Origin: Coffea arabica
Lineage: Eukaryota; Streptophyta; Magnoliopsida; Gentianales; Rubiaceae
DNA: 64,000 bases
Direction: 5' to 3'
Assembly (NCBI RefSeq): GCF_036785885.1
Contig: NC_092310.1
Location: 7,688,001-7,752,000, forward strand
The translations under genes and the position numbers were made by a program. The notes beneath the pieces are model-generated. The model was not told the DNA's origin. It made no database searches and worked only from the letters and a program-made list of their open reading frames with translations. Positions 1-11,085 of the stretch are shown here, piece after piece. Each line of letters opens with the position of its first letter. The first letter of the stretch is position 1.

Positions 1-573
1 GACAGTAAACTCTTTTGTCATCAATGTAAACAAAAACGTATTCACAAAATATTGAGAATCCTATCAGCTGAGTTAGTAATTACTTATATTATACTCGTAC
101 AACATGCATTTTATATATATAGTTAAAAAATCTTTCGTAGTTCACACATTTCAAAAATACTCTTTAACACATTGTACTTTTTAATTAATAGTTCAAAACA
201 CATAATAAATTTTGACTTATTAAACATCACGAATTATGTTTTAATTTTCAAAAAAACTTTAAAATTTGTAAAAGTATAATCACATACATTTAGAGTCAAA
301 ATAGCAATGACAAATATTATGATTTATAGATGTATACATATAAAATAATATGGTGATAATATTTTAATAAATTTGACACCAACAAAGTTAAAATTCGAAA
401 TTGGTAAGAATGTAGCATAATCTTCGAAATTAATTGTAATTTTACCTGTTTTTCAGTCTCATAATTTTCAAATATATTCGTAGCATTCACATATGAATTT
501 ATATGTGTGAACTCATATTTTTGCACTGAATTTTTAAGCATACTTTTGAAAGAAAAATTATATATACATACGC
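1..573. other. AT-rich intergenic sequence
   Basis: No gene is visible. The stretch is strongly AT-rich with stops in all frames; the single short minus-strand open frame at 317-541 has the low-complexity composition of chance AT-rich translation. Confidence 0.7.
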
Positions 574-581
574 ATAATATC

Positions 582-1167
582 CTCTGTTTTAAAACTCGGA
601 CCCGACCGGACCGGCCGGTCGAACCGGAAACCGGCCAGATAGCCGGTCCGAGTCATATTAAAAAACCGGAAATTTAAAACTTGGTCAAAAACTGGGTTTG
701 ACCGGGAAAAAATCGGTTTTTCCGGTTCAACAGTAATTTTTTTTTAAAAAAATTCAAACTTTTTAATATTATGTTTTGATCCCCTAAATTGTTAAAACTT
801 ATTGATATACCTCAAATATTTGATACTTTATAAATATTGTCCTAAAATTTGATGTTATTTTTCAATTAAATTCATAATTTTAATTCTAAACTTGTTAATA
901 TTTATTAAATAATATAAATTGCTACTTGATTGTTCTAATTTCTTTGTATTTTCTTGTTAAATATATTTGAAACATCAAATATATATGAATATACCTTTAT
1001 TAATATCAATATATTATTAGATATTATATATATAATATTTTAATTTTTAAATAATTTTTATTTATGACGTCATCCGGTTCGACCCCTATCGACCCTCGGT
1101 CGAACCTATTGACCCCTGACCCCTGACCTCGGCCGAGTCACTATCCGGTCCGGTTCTGAAAACATAG
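582..1167. mobile_element. hAT-type MITE with 8-bp target-site duplication
   Basis: A 586-bp non-coding element. Its ends are imperfect terminal inverted repeats: the left starts CTCTGTTTTAAAACTCGG and the reverse complement of the right starts CTATGTTTTCAGAACCGG. It is bracketed by the identical 8-bp duplication ATAATATC (574-581 and 1168-1175), the length typical of hAT transposons. Both subterminal regions are rich in CCGG and GACC words, while the interior is AT-rich and carries no coding sequence. It would need a transposase supplied elsewhere. A related end lies at about 6047. Confidence 0.85.
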
Positions 1168-1447
1168 ATAATATCTCATATTATATCTGTCCCATATGTC
1201 ACTAACTATGACCATCAGGATATTGAACGCATAACACAATTAAAGATGGATTGCTCTCCTTGCTTTCCCGCGCTTTTCATAACTTCATGATATATTATTT
1301 AGCTACCTGTCAAAAAGGGGAAAAAAAAAGTGTAGGTGCATTACTACAAAATCATATGAATTATATTAAGGATTCTTACAAATAATAGTTACATATAATT
1401 TCCTCATGACATTGCTACAGTCTCACCGATAATGGCACCTGATTTTT

Positions 1448-1618
1448 CAGGTTAATTCTACTTTGCCCCCTCAAACTATACGCGAAATCCCACTTTAGTA
1501 CCTAAACTTTAAAATCAAACACTTAAATCCCTAAACTACAAGATCCGTCCCAGTTAAGTAAATTCATTAACATAATCTAGAACGTTATTAGTGTTCTTAG
1601 AGTGTGAGAAACATGCAC
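1448..1618 (+). repeat. Left TIR of the outer MULE-type element
   Basis: This is inverted-repeat partner of 6905-7057. Recognisable shared blocks are the stretch ending in CAAACTATACGCGAAAT, a central block with TTTAGTACCTAAACTTTAAA, and the inner end GTGTGAGAAACATGCACC. Several substitutions and small indels separate the arms. Confidence 0.8.
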
Positions 1619-1825
1619 CATTAACTGAGGTCATTGAGCGAATTTCACAAAAATATAAAAAAAAAGGAAATTAAGGAGAATAAATGAGAGAAATGTTTCC
1701 TTCCATCTAACCACCCCATTTATTTGACTGATCCAAGTCCTAAAAGTGCATCCATGTGCCTTGTACATGTAGAAACGAAGTTGTTGAATCTTCAGGGGGA
1801 GACTAGGGATGGCAATAGAGTAAAA

Positions 1826-1913
1826 ATGGGGCAGGGCAGAGGCAAAATATTTTTCCTTGCCTTAAAATGGGGCGGGGGGTGGGGCAACATACACCCGCCC
1901 CATCCCCGCATAC
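1826..1913. other. G/C-rich left subterminal region of the hAT element
   Basis: Runs of GGGGC and GGGGCGGGGGG alternate with CCCGCCCC, so the strand can fold on itself. It mirrors the larger G-rich block at the other end of the element and is probably where the transposase binds. Transposase binding is an inference from other hAT elements. Confidence 0.5.
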
Positions 1914-1919
1914 AATAAA

Positions 1920-1928
<9 letters not shown>

Positions 1929-1962
<34 letters not shown>
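1929..1962. repeat. (TA)n microsatellite
   Basis: About 17 uninterrupted TA dinucleotides following a poly(A) run at 1916-1928, inside the hAT element. Confidence 0.95.
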
Positions 1963-1965
<3 letters not shown>

Positions 1966-3092
1966 CAACCCTAAATTTCCTAAAATTGCACCCTTACTTA
2001 CAAAGGCCAAAGCTCTCAGTGCCAACAGGCAATAGCTGCACTCCCGCAACAAGCCAACAACTAAAAGAATAATTAAGCAAGCTATTTGGATCAGTTCCCT
2101 TCCTCCACAGTCCACACTTCAACTTTCTCTTTAGTTTTAGTTTTTCTATTTTTTTTTCTTTTCTTCTCACCAGAGTGGCCGAGCCCAGCCTGCAGCAGTA
2201 GCACGAATTTTGGCCTGCCATTCTGTTCTTACAGTCCCCAAATTGGCGCCCTGCTGTTCATCTGCCGCTAATCAGCATTCAGGTACGTTTTAATTTTCCA
2301 CTTCATATTAGGTTGGGGTTCTTTTGCTTCTAGTATGATGGTTTCTTGTGGGCTTGCTATAAATTTATCCACTTTAGCATGATTCAGATCAAGTAGGAGA
2401 AGTGATAAGGCTTAAAGAAGACTAATTTGGTCATGGATGATTTTGTCAACTCTAATTCCATTGCTATTTGTGATTTACTTGCAATTTCAGTTCTTAAACG
2501 GGAGTAGTTCCCTTGGCAGTTTTGACTTGTCCTTTCTCGTCAGAATTGATGATGAGGCTGCCATGTAGCTCTGCCTATTTCGACTCTCTAGTGGGTTAAA
2601 GGGCTTTTTCAGCTTGTTTAACTTGGCAATTATTCAGCCTTTCAACATTGTTAGCAAGTGATGATATTGGTTTCTACCTGTTGTCTATAGCTTTTGCCTT
2701 GTGGTTGCTTATTAGGATTAGGAAGTTACCATTGTGAGTTAAAGTATTTCTTGGAGGAGTCCATTTGAATTGAACCATTGTGGGATTCATCTTTTGCCAG
2801 GAACTTTTTGAGTTGGCTGCTTCAGAGTTTTGTTGGCATTTGGGTCTGGTATGGATCCCTCTTCAATAGTGTGGCTTTAAGTTTATTGTGCCTTAGTAAC
2901 TAAGACAAGCTTTTATTCAACTGATTGCTTCTTGGAGTCTGTTAAAGCTTGTCTGCAATTTTATGTACTAAAAAAAACAAAATTTTATCCAAATTTGTTG
3001 TATTATATGATTTATTTTGAAATTCATCATTGTGAGCAGTCTATTTATTGTACTATTTACTTTCTTGTCTTTGTAGAATTCTTATCACCATG

Positions 3093-5111
3093 AATCAGTC
3101 CAAAAATCTAATTGCATCTGAACAAGGGGATAATTCATCAACTCCACAATCAATGAATGTTAAATCAATTGACTTGACAGATGCAGTAGAAGAAGATGAA
3201 TATGAAATTGAAGGAGGAAAAAGAAAATCAAAATCAAAAGTTTGGGTACGTTTTGATGGAGAGAAAGGTGAAGATGGCATTTTTTTATGGTGTGTGCAAG
3301 TATTGTAAAAAAAAAAATACAAGACAGGTAGCACTCATAGGATGAGTACCTTACATGATCATTACAAAGGTGTGCTAAAAAGCCTAAACAAGATATCAGG
3401 CAAATGTTACTTCAAAGTGGTAGTAAAAAAAATGATGGCAAACAAAAATTGCACAATTATGTGTTCGATCAACAACAATCACGCCATAAACTTGCATCTG
3501 CAATTGTATTGCATGAGTATCCATTATCTATTGTGGATCATATAGGCTTTCAAAATTTTGTTAAGAGTTTGCAGCCATGTTTTAAACTTGTTTCAAGAAA
3601 TACAATTAAAGGAGATATTTTGAAGATCTATGAATTGCAAAGATTGAAGAATTGTAATATCTTGGAGAAGCTTGGAAGTAAGATAGAAATTACAACCGAT
3701 ATGTGGACTTCTAGCAACACAAAGAAAGGCTTCATGGCTATCACTACACATTATATTGATGATTCTTGGATCTTACAAAGTCAAATTTTGAGGTATGTTT
3801 TCAAAAGTTAAAAACTTGAATTATGTTTATTGTTTGTTATACATGAGCAACTTATTTTTTTTTTCTTGTATTTAGGTTTATCTATGTTCCTACTCCACAT
3901 ACCAAAGAAGTGTTAAGTGATATGCTTCTTAGTTTATTGATGGATTGGAATATTGATCATAAGATATCTACAATTACCTTAGATAACTGTTCCACCAATG
4001 ATGGTATGATTAATTGTTTGTTGGAAAGTTTGAATGTGAGTGATTTGTTGATAGATGGTCTAGTGCTTCAAATGCGTTGTGCTGGCCATATCTTAAATTT
4101 GATTGTCAAAGATGGTTTAGAAATGATATCAGGTGGTATTAGAATTCGTGATAGTGTGGTGTATTGGACTGCTTATGCTGCTAGAATTGAAAATTTTGAA
4201 GAAGCTGCTTGCCAATTGCGCATTTCTTCTACTAAAAAGTTGTGTTTGGATTGTAAAACCCATTCGAATTGGATTTTTTTAATGTTACAAACAGTTGCAA
4301 TTTATAAAGACGTATTTCCACGGGTTAAAGTACGTGAGAAACGCTACACTAGTTTGCCAAATGATGATGATTGGGTAGTTTGTAATGCTATTTGTGAGAA
4401 GTTGAAATTATTCTACCAAGTCACTGAAATGTTCTCCGGTACTTGATATCCTACATCAAATGAATTTTTTGCAAAAGTTTGTGGCATTAAAGTATCATTG
4501 GCTCAGTGGATGAAAAGTCCAAATTGTTTAATTAGACTAATGGCAAAAAAGATAATGGCAAAATATCAAAAATATTGGGAAGATTGTAATGTGATATTTG
4601 GCATTGCTGCAGTTTTGGATCCTAGATACAAAATGAAGTTGATTGAGTATTATTTTCCTATCATTTATGGTGATGAATCATTCATGAAATTGAAGCAATT
4701 CGTCAAAATTGTTATTCTTTGTTGCATGATTATCAATATCAATCTAGTTTGGGTGGAAATAGAGTTGATAGTCAGTGCATGGCTTCACATAGTGAGCATG
4801 TTAGTGGGAGTCATGATAAGAATGAAGTTGAAATGGATCGTCTTGCTGATTTTGATAAGTTTGTGGCTTCTAACTCTAGTGATGTTACTTCTAAGTCGGA
4901 ATTGGATTTTTATCTTGAGGAAAATGTGTTACCAAGAGTTCCGACTTGTGACATACTTGGTTGGTGGAAAACACATGGGGTTAAATACCCCACTTTACAA
5001 AAAATGGTTAAGGATATTCTAGTTGTACCTGTCTCAAGTGTGGCATCTGAATCTGCATTTAGTACTTGTGTAAGAATAATTAGTCCTTACTCGCACTTGG
5101 CTCTGGAATGA
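3093..5111 (+). pseudogene. hAT transposase (BED zinc finger, RICESLEEPER-like), broken
   Basis: Homology runs nearly end to end. A BED zinc finger is split by frameshifts at a T run (about 3276) and an A run (3307-3317). The central RNase-H-like part includes EITTDMWTSS near 3685-3715 and, after a GT-AG intron (3793-3875), ITLDNCSTND and MRCAGHILNLIVKDGL. The C-terminal dimerisation region carries VSSVASESAFST near 5025-5065. Defects are the two BED frameshifts, further reading-frame changes before about 3404 and near 4690, and an in-frame TGA at 4444-4446. The intron joins in phase to give LRFIYVPTPHTKEVL. The family cuts and pastes DNA in the nucleus; this copy cannot make an active enzyme. 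Confidence 0.85.
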
Positions 5112-5682
5112 AATAAATAGTATACAAAAGATGTAACTTCTACTTTTAAATTTATACAATTTTTTTTTGTATTTCTTTATTTAGTAAATTAGTGGCTATT
5201 TTTTTATTTTGGTGCAGCTACTTGCTCTACTTTGGAAGGGATATCATGTAATACATTGTTTGATGAAGAAGATGATGTTGATTGTGTTACTGAATAGGTA
5301 TTAAAGAAATTTGATTCATCTAAATTGATTTTCTCCAATTGTTTGTTATACATTATAGCCTGGTGACAAGTTTCTTCTTTTTTTTTTAGCATCAAATGTC
5401 AGGGTTGCTTTATCAAGTGAGTTATCACATCTCAAGATTGATGAAGAGCAAATGTTCTAAAGTTGTTGAGTTATGTTAATGACAAGAAAAACTGGATTTA
5501 TTGTTAAGTGTTTTTAGTTTGTTAAATATGAGAAATCAACTCGACTGAGTTTGTTGAATACAGAATGGATGTAACTTGACTTGTTATGCTTTTATTTCCA
5601 TCTTGACAGCTTTTAAATTTTATTTAATGTTGTTTACAATTGTATTATTGTAAATGAACATTTATGATGGGTTGATTTCTTT

Positions 5683-5837
5683 CCCCGCGGGGGATTGCGG
5701 GAGAAACGGGGCGCGGGCGGGGTAGGGGGTGGGGGCAAGGGGAGGGGAATGGAGCGGAGGATGGGGGGAGTTATTTGACAACGGGGCGGGGGATGGGGGA
5801 AGGATCCCCCGCCCCAACCCCGCCCCATTGCCACCCT
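5683..5837. other. G/C-rich right subterminal region of the hAT element
   Basis: About 150 bp dominated by runs of four to six G, then a self-complementary block in which GGGGCGGGGGATGGGGG is followed by ATCCCCCGCCCC. It can form hairpins and has several closely spaced G-runs on the plus strand, the pattern that favours G-quadruplexes. It stands out sharply from its AT-rich surroundings. Confidence 0.6.
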
Positions 5838-6046
5838 GGAAGACCGAAGAAAAAAATGCAAATCCGGGTCCACTTTCTCGGATTTCAATCTGACTCTACC
5901 AAACCAGATTTCACTCTTTTTTCTTACTGCAACAATCAGCAGCTATTAAGGGCTATGAAGGTTCACTTGGGCCTATTCTTCAGATTTTCGACAAGAAGGA
6001 ACAGAACAACGAAGACTAAGGGAGGTGGGTTAACTTCTGGTTTTTG

Positions 6047-6235
6047 ATAGTGTTTTAAAAACTGGACCGGATCGGCCAGTTCGACCGATCAGATCACGAA
6101 CCGGCCTTAGCTCTGGTCCTGTTCATGCTTTGGGTTGATTATATTTAAAAACTGTATTGAACCGTGTGAACCGAATTGAACCGTTGAACCAGCGATTTTT
6201 TTGTTTTTGTCTATTAAATTGAAAAAAAATTAAAA
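6047..6235 (+). mobile_element. Partial hAT-MITE end related to the element at 582-1167
   Basis: Begins TAGTGTTTTAAAAACTGGAC and continues with GGACCGG/GACCGATC words like the left end of the 582-1167 MITE. I could not find a matching opposite end or duplication before the outer MULE's right TIR, so this is a truncated copy or a divergent relative. Confidence 0.5.
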
Positions 6236-6904
6236 AGAATATATTTTCCTTAACGCTAAAGACTAATTATTAAATGCCACATTCACTCACTTTCTTCTCA
6301 TTATTTTGCCTCTTATCAAGTTTATATTTTTATTTTGTATTTTCTTGAAATAAATATTTCTCGAAAATATGCTTAAGTTTTAGGAGATAAATAGAAATAG
6401 AGAGAAAGCTAGCTTGGGGGGAAAGGGTAAGGGGGCCGATGGACAGAGTGGTTGTAAGTTTTTATGTAACAAAGAGATAGATTCACTGAAGGGGCTGCGT
6501 CGGGATTTGATTAATTAATGGGATTTTTTTTGGTTTGGTGGAGAATTGCTTTTGTTGCAGATTTGAATATTATAGTGATTAATGGTATTAAAAAAAAGAA
6601 GAATGAAATTAAGAGGAACGTGGAAATACAAATGGAAACGGCGACTGCCTCTGACTGACTGACTCGCTAATATGGGTTTTGATTGTTTAATTGCATTAAA
6701 CAATAATTTAAAAACACAAGAGTAGGAGGGAGGATTCATTAAATTTGTGTTTTGACTGGGGGAAAGGGCTAGAGTGACAGCTTGGGTTTCAAATGAAATA
6801 AACAATGATGAATCACTTTTTTATTTGTTTGTTAAATTTTTAGGGTGAAATTACATTTATATCCTCGTTATTTTGATTTTCAACACTAATAAAACCACAC
6901 TAGA

Positions 6905-7057
6905 GGTGCGTGTTTCTCACACTCTAAAAATACTGACGGTTCATCAATTTTAATAAGACAGATCTTGTAGTTTAGGGACTTAAGTGTCCGATTTTAAAGT
7001 TTAGATACTGAAGTGGAATTTCGCGTACAGTTTGAGGGAGACAAAGTGAAATTAACT
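6905..7057 (-). repeat. Right TIR of the outer MULE-type element
   Basis: Reverse-complement counterpart of 1448-1618, beginning inside with GGTGCGTGTTTCTCACACTC and ending at TTAACT before the CTGATTTTT duplication. Confidence 0.8.
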
Positions 7058-7066
7058 CTGATTTTT

Positions 7067-7580
7067 TGGATAGTTTAGCCTTAACCATTTTCTAACTACC
7101 CAAATCCTTTTTTCCACGCCAGTGAATGACTTTTGTTAAGTGACAAACCTTAATCTCGAGAAAACCACAAAAGGCGGCAACTCTTGAGGTTTCTCAAGAG
7201 ACTTATAAATTAACCCAAATCCCCCCCCCCCCCAGCCCCGATGTGGGATACTAACTTCGCAAATCCCATCCTTAAGAAAGTTGGGAAAAGTACAGAGTGA
7301 CTTTTGGCCACAAGTATCACTCTTGACAGAAAGTTGTATGCTTTTTGAGAATTAGCAAAGTTGCGATCCCCTTAGTCAAAATTTTCCCAAGTTCCTTTTA
7401 GGAAAGCATCATCCTCAACTTTCCAAAACCTTTCTCGATATATAAAGAAACAGAAGTACCAAAAAGAAAAACGGAAAAAAGAAAGAGGAACTTTCCAAAA
7501 TTGTTACCACTAATCATACAACGTTGATTAATTTTCCTGGTAGATTTCCGAACCATCAAAGGACAAAGACACTGCATAAC
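7067..7580. other. Upstream intergenic region of the B3 gene
   Basis: No transposon or gene is recognised. It contains a run of 13 C (7221-7233) and a second TATA-like TATATAAAG at about 7438. It presumably includes the distal promoter of the B3 gene. Confidence 0.5.
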
Positions 7581-7588
7581 TATATAAA
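7581..7588 (+). promoter_or_regulatory. TATA box of the B3-domain gene
   Basis: TATATAAA lies 135 bp upstream of the preferred ATG, followed at 7597-7604 by ATGCCGCA. The paralogue at the window end has the same order (TATAAA, then TTGCCGCA 16 bp after it), which argues the promoter was duplicated with the gene. Confidence 0.6.
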
Positions 7589-7715
7589 CGCTTTCAATGC
7601 CGCACAATTTTAGTATTCTAGACCTCTTCGTTTCTTCAATTTCTTTTGTGTAATGTTAGAATAAACTATAATAGCAGCAAAAAAAAGTATGATGAACTTG
7701 AAAAAAAAATCGAGA

Positions 7716-8546
7716 ATGGCAACGTTTAGTTTTCGTCGGCGCCCTCGAAAGTGCAGTCATCCACTTAGATCCTATACAAATTCGATTCAAGATAAGTTTC
7801 TGTATTGGCCCCTGATTGAAGAAAAAGTAACAACTTTGAAGAAATCTCGTCAATCTAATACAAGAAAAATTGAGGGGTCGTCAAAAAATACTACCAGGTT
7901 GCCTAATCTTGATGATCATCGACAGAAAATCAATCAAGAGAAACGCATGCAGGAAAAATTACCTTTCAAGAACTCTACTGGAAAGCGACATTCTGAAGTG
8001 ATACCAAACGGGAAAAGAACAGTGAAGAGGAAAGTAGTGAATTCTGATGAGCAGACTGTGTTGCAGAATAATGGGGAAGGCAATGTTCATGAAAATCTTG
8101 TGCTGCGGAATGGTATTAATATTAATCGTCCATCATCACAAGAACAGCCTGAGAAGTTGAAGAATTTTGTGAGGGGTCTTGGAGATACCGGGGACCCTGT
8201 TTTGGTGATCAAGAAGAAACTATACACATCAGATGTGGATCCTGGACTTCAGAGATTCTCAATACCATGTAAGCAAGTGGTGAATGAATTCTTGACAGAA
8301 AAAGAGAGGAAAAGATTCAACAAAGGGAACAAACAAGAAGAAATCGATGCGATTCTGATTGGATCATCGTTTGTTCAATATAACATCAAGTTGAGAAAAT
8401 GGTACATGTCAAGTTCTTCCTCGTACGTTTTGGTGAGTGGTTGGAATGAGTTCGTGGAGAAGAATGGATTGGAATCCGGGATTGACGTGCAGCTCCGGTC
8501 ATTCAAGAGGGGATCGAAGTTGTATTTTATTCTGATTAAGGTCTAA
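7716..8546 (+). CDS. B3-domain-containing protein (DUF313-like B3 subfamily)
   Basis: Encodes 276 residues in one exon, ending in TAA/TCTAA-free context at GTCTAA. Roughly the last 120 residues form a B3 DNA-binding fold: VLVIKKKLYTSDVDPGLQRF, an IPCKQVV strand, an EFLTEKERK helix, a KWYMSSSSSYVLVSGWNEFV core and DVQLRSF near the end. This fits the small plant-specific B3 group annotated as At1g05920-like; members are predicted nuclear DNA-binding proteins, mostly without known targets. The N-terminal half is basic and low-complexity, with RRRPRK near the start as a possible nuclear signal. I chose ATG 7716 over 7689 because the paralogue at 63677 starts at the same aligned Met (MATFSFRRRPRK versus MAVLNFRRRPRK). 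It sits between two MULE elements and looks intact. Confidence 0.85.
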   Translation: MATFSFRRRPRKCSHPLRSYTNSIQDKFLYWPLIEEKVTTLKKSRQSNTRKIEGSSKNTTRLPNLDDHRQKINQEKRMQEKLPFKNSTGKRHSEVIPNGKRTVKRKVVNSDEQTVLQNNGEGNVHENLVLRNGININRPSSQEQPEKLKNFVRGLGDTGDPVLVIKKKLYTSDVDPGLQRFSIPCKQVVNEFLTEKERKRFNKGNKQEEIDAILIGSSFVQYNIKLRKWYMSSSSSYVLVSGWNEFVEKNGLESGIDVQLRSFKRGSKLYFILIKV

Positions 8547-10077
8547 TTAGTCACATGATTACTAGTGTTTAATTAATTTGTTAATTGAATTCTTGGACAG
8601 TAACTGTGTTTACTCTTAGTTAATCATGTAAACGCAGAATTAATACTATTCATCTTGTTGATGTTTTAAAGGTTGGATATATTGCTATTACTAATTTTAA
8701 ATTCCAACTGTAATGGGATTTTTGGAGTTTGGACAATAATCAGATTCCCATGTCTTTGCTAGCAATTTGTTAGTTAATATAAACTTAATATGGTAGAGAA
8801 GAGAGAAAGAATCGATTTGTTGTTATTTGCATGAATTATGTCATGAGTAGATATTTAACGTAAATTAGCCATCGGAGACATACCACTTTAGTAACTAAGC
8901 TGCCCTAATACAGTTTGCACCAGAGAACTGCATTTATCAATCGCCTAGTCTCATTCCCTTAAGTAGTCAGCTAAATGAAACACAAAATATCTATCAAAAA
9001 GAGATCATAAATCATAATACTAAACCAAATGGCAGCTCCGGGGCACATTACTCAATTGACATATTCTATAATACGAAAATGAGAAAAAGTAGGCAATATA
9101 GATGTATGGAGAATTGTAACAGTTTGGAGGTGGACTATGCCACCCCCTTGTGCTTAGGCTTGTATTCTGAGCTTTGTATTCTTAAAAATATTTTTGTGCA
9201 AAGGTAGTGAGTTGATGGCTAGACCTGCATATGAGCCTTTGTATCTATATGTTGATACTGATTGCTCGTTGTATTGTTTGAGGGATTCCTACACTTGTGT
9301 TATGTGCTACCACTTTTCTATTATTAATACAATTGATGCTTAAAAAAATGGGATTAATTTTTATGCACTAATAGTGTAGTAATTTTTTTGTCTATTAGTT
9401 ATGGATGTATATCCTATGTATATGATTTGAATTTCAATTTGAATTTATATTATGTGACAATAATTTAAACCTGCTAGTATAAAAAAAATGTATACTAACA
9501 GTTTATAAAAAACTGACAAAAAAAGGAGAAATAGTGGCTGCTGCATTATCCTTCATAGGAGGTACAAAAGAAAAGAGGAAAACAAAATGAAAAGTTTGAG
9601 AAAATAAAATTGTAAATGTAACCATTTCTTCATTTCTTTTTTTTTTCCTGGGTTTCAAAAAAAAAGAGTAAGTGGAAGTCTACCATTTCAAGACTGCTAG
9701 CGGCAAAATTTGAACCCTAACTTTCATTAAGTTGAACGCAGCCTTAAAAATTCAGCCGCATCCACATAGGCTACTTTATGATTAGTCTATTTATTTCAAA
9801 TTTGGGGTAAAATAGGATTGAAGGGCCACATTGCAAGATTTCGTTCAATTTGGAGGACCAAACTGAAACTCTGTAAGTTTGAAGGGCCAAAATGAATTGG
9901 TGTATATTAGCCTACGGTTTGGAGATTTTCACTTAGCAAATAAGTAAAAACAAAGTCCAAAAACTAAAAAGCAAACTATTCATGAAAAGAAAACGACAAA
10001 ATATTAGGACACGATGGCAGAATTGGGTTGGATTTACTAGACCCAGATCGATCAGGCCTACCAAATTTCTTTATACT
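8547..10077. other. Intergenic region with a possible LINE 3' tail
   Basis: There are no open frames of interest. The stretch 9117-9349 ends in ATTATTAATACAATTGATGC followed by A7 and resembles the 3' untranslated end of a heavily 5'-truncated plant L1 LINE, but no coding part remains to prove it. The rest is AT-rich and unassigned. Confidence 0.4.
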
Positions 10078-10086
10078 TAGATTCAA

Positions 10087-10396
10087 GGGAGAATTGTAAT
10101 TTTGATCCCCAATCTATAGTGTATGCGCGTAATTAGTCTCCAATCTATTTCGAAAATCAATTTTGGTCTCCAATCTATTCAATTTTGCACTAAAAGTGGA
10201 CAATTAATGGAATTTCTTCAATTTCAACCGGAACTAAGTCACGTGAGATCATATGCCGGCACTAAAATCCCTTTTTCAATTTTTTTAATTTCTGAAACAC
10301 GTTTTTTTTAATATTTTCAGCTTTGTCTTGCCTTTAGACATATTAAACAAAGGCATTAAAGGCTAAAATTCACTAATCAATGAGTGGACCCCACCA
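10087..10396 (+). repeat. Left TIR of the MULE
   Basis: Pairs with 15845-16152 along its whole length, with scattered substitutions. It contains one G-box CACGTG (10240-10245) and ends inside at GGACCCCACCA. Its inner edge lies about 210 bp upstream of the GRF start codon, so it probably serves as that gene's promoter. Confidence 0.92.
10240..10245. promoter_or_regulatory. G-box (CACGTG) in left TIR
   Basis: Palindromic CACGTG, a binding site class for plant bZIP and bHLH factors. The corresponding position of the right TIR carries two copies (15984-15989 and 15994-15999); here the second one has become CATATG. Confidence 0.4.
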
Positions 10397-10605
10397 TGTG
10401 TAGAAATAAATCACAAAACAAAGTAGGACGATGACGTCCTCTACTGCCTTCTTTCCTCATCTTCTTTCTTCCAACTCAAGAACAAACCCTAGGAGCCTCA
10501 ATCCCTTTCTAATCAGACAAAAAAATTTGTCATTCTAGCAAAAAGTTGCAAGATCTGGGCAAAAACTTGGGGTCGAGTTTCTTTTTTTTTTCAATTTAGC
10601 TCGTC

Positions 10606-10995
10606 ATGGAACCAATGAAAAATTGCGACTACAAGCAGCAAGCAATAATGGTTACTTCTTGGACAGACAATAATCCTAGGAGAAGATATTTCACTTGTGC
10701 AATCAAGAAGGTATGGTTGTCTCTATTTTTTATTTCGACTTTTCTGTCTCTATTTCTGAGTTTTGAGCTAAAGCTTTATGATGTTGGCTGTGAAGGGTGA
10801 CAGAGGGAAAGATGCGATTATTTTGAATGGCATGATCCAAAAATGTGTAGAACGTCAACAGCTCTGATTCCTAGACTACTATGGAGCATGAACTCTAAGA
10901 ATGCTACAATTGATAGGCTAAGAGCAAGGGAAAGAAAATTATTGTTAGCAATTTTGTTATTGGTACTTCTGCTGGTTATTGTGTTATTGGTGTAA
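10606..10995 (+). CDS. GRF-type zinc-finger protein with C-terminal membrane helix (MULE cargo)
   Basis: Two exons, 10606-10710 and 10804-10995, joined by a GT-AG intron (AAG|GTATGG ... GACAG|AGG) in phase 0, give a 98-residue protein. Residues 7-50 match the GRF zinc finger: TSWTDNNPRRRYFTC, then RCDYFEWHDPKMC after the intron, with C7, C31, C39 and H45/C50 as candidate ligands. A charged helix (IDRLRARERK) follows, then a leucine-rich membrane segment to the end. Short plant GRF proteins with this layout (finger, coiled segment, C-terminal hydrophobic helix) are common and often travel in MULEs; their function is unknown. The usual first CxCG pair is reduced to a single Cys. The frame has no stops, unlike the transposase beside it. 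Confidence 0.82.
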
Positions 10996-11085
10996 AAGGC
11001 AGAAGGTTGGATAGTCTTGGTATCAACTAAGCAACTCAAGGAAAATGTGTTAAGTATTAGGCTAAGCTAGGTACTGTCTAAACTT

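Larger units (their letters stand above)
1805..5837 (+). mobile_element. hAT transposon, decayed autonomous copy
   Basis: Ends are short inverted repeats AGGGATGGCAAT (1805-1816) and ATTGCCACCCT (5827-5837). The flanks GGGAGACT (1797-1804) and GGAAGACC (5838-5845) agree at 6 of 8 positions, both differences being transitions, as expected for an aged 8-bp hAT duplication. The interior carries a hAT transposase pseudogene on the same strand (3093-5111). Both subterminal regions are extremely G/C-rich compared with everything around them. The 2280-3090 stretch upstream of the coding part looks like 5' leader or intron sequence with no convincing open frame. Confidence 0.8.
1448..7057. mobile_element. 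Non-autonomous MULE-type element carrying a nested hAT
   Basis: The ends are long inverted repeats (1448-1618 and 6905-7057). They start near AGGTTAATTCTACTTTG on the left and, read inward, AGTTAATTTCACTTTG on the right. A perfect 9-bp duplication CTGATTTTT flanks them (1439-1447 and 7058-7066), the length expected of Mutator-like elements. Once the nested hAT (1805-5837) is removed, about 1.6 kb of the element remains and I see no transposase in it. Its right interior (5846-6904) holds a partial hAT-MITE end and otherwise non-coding sequence. The element was therefore in place before the hAT inserted. Confidence 0.8.

Noticed and set aside
1792..2271. Several short frames on both strands around the (TA)n repeat
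   Set aside because: They run through the microsatellite and G-rich hAT end and give low-complexity peptides (YIYIYI, PHPPP).
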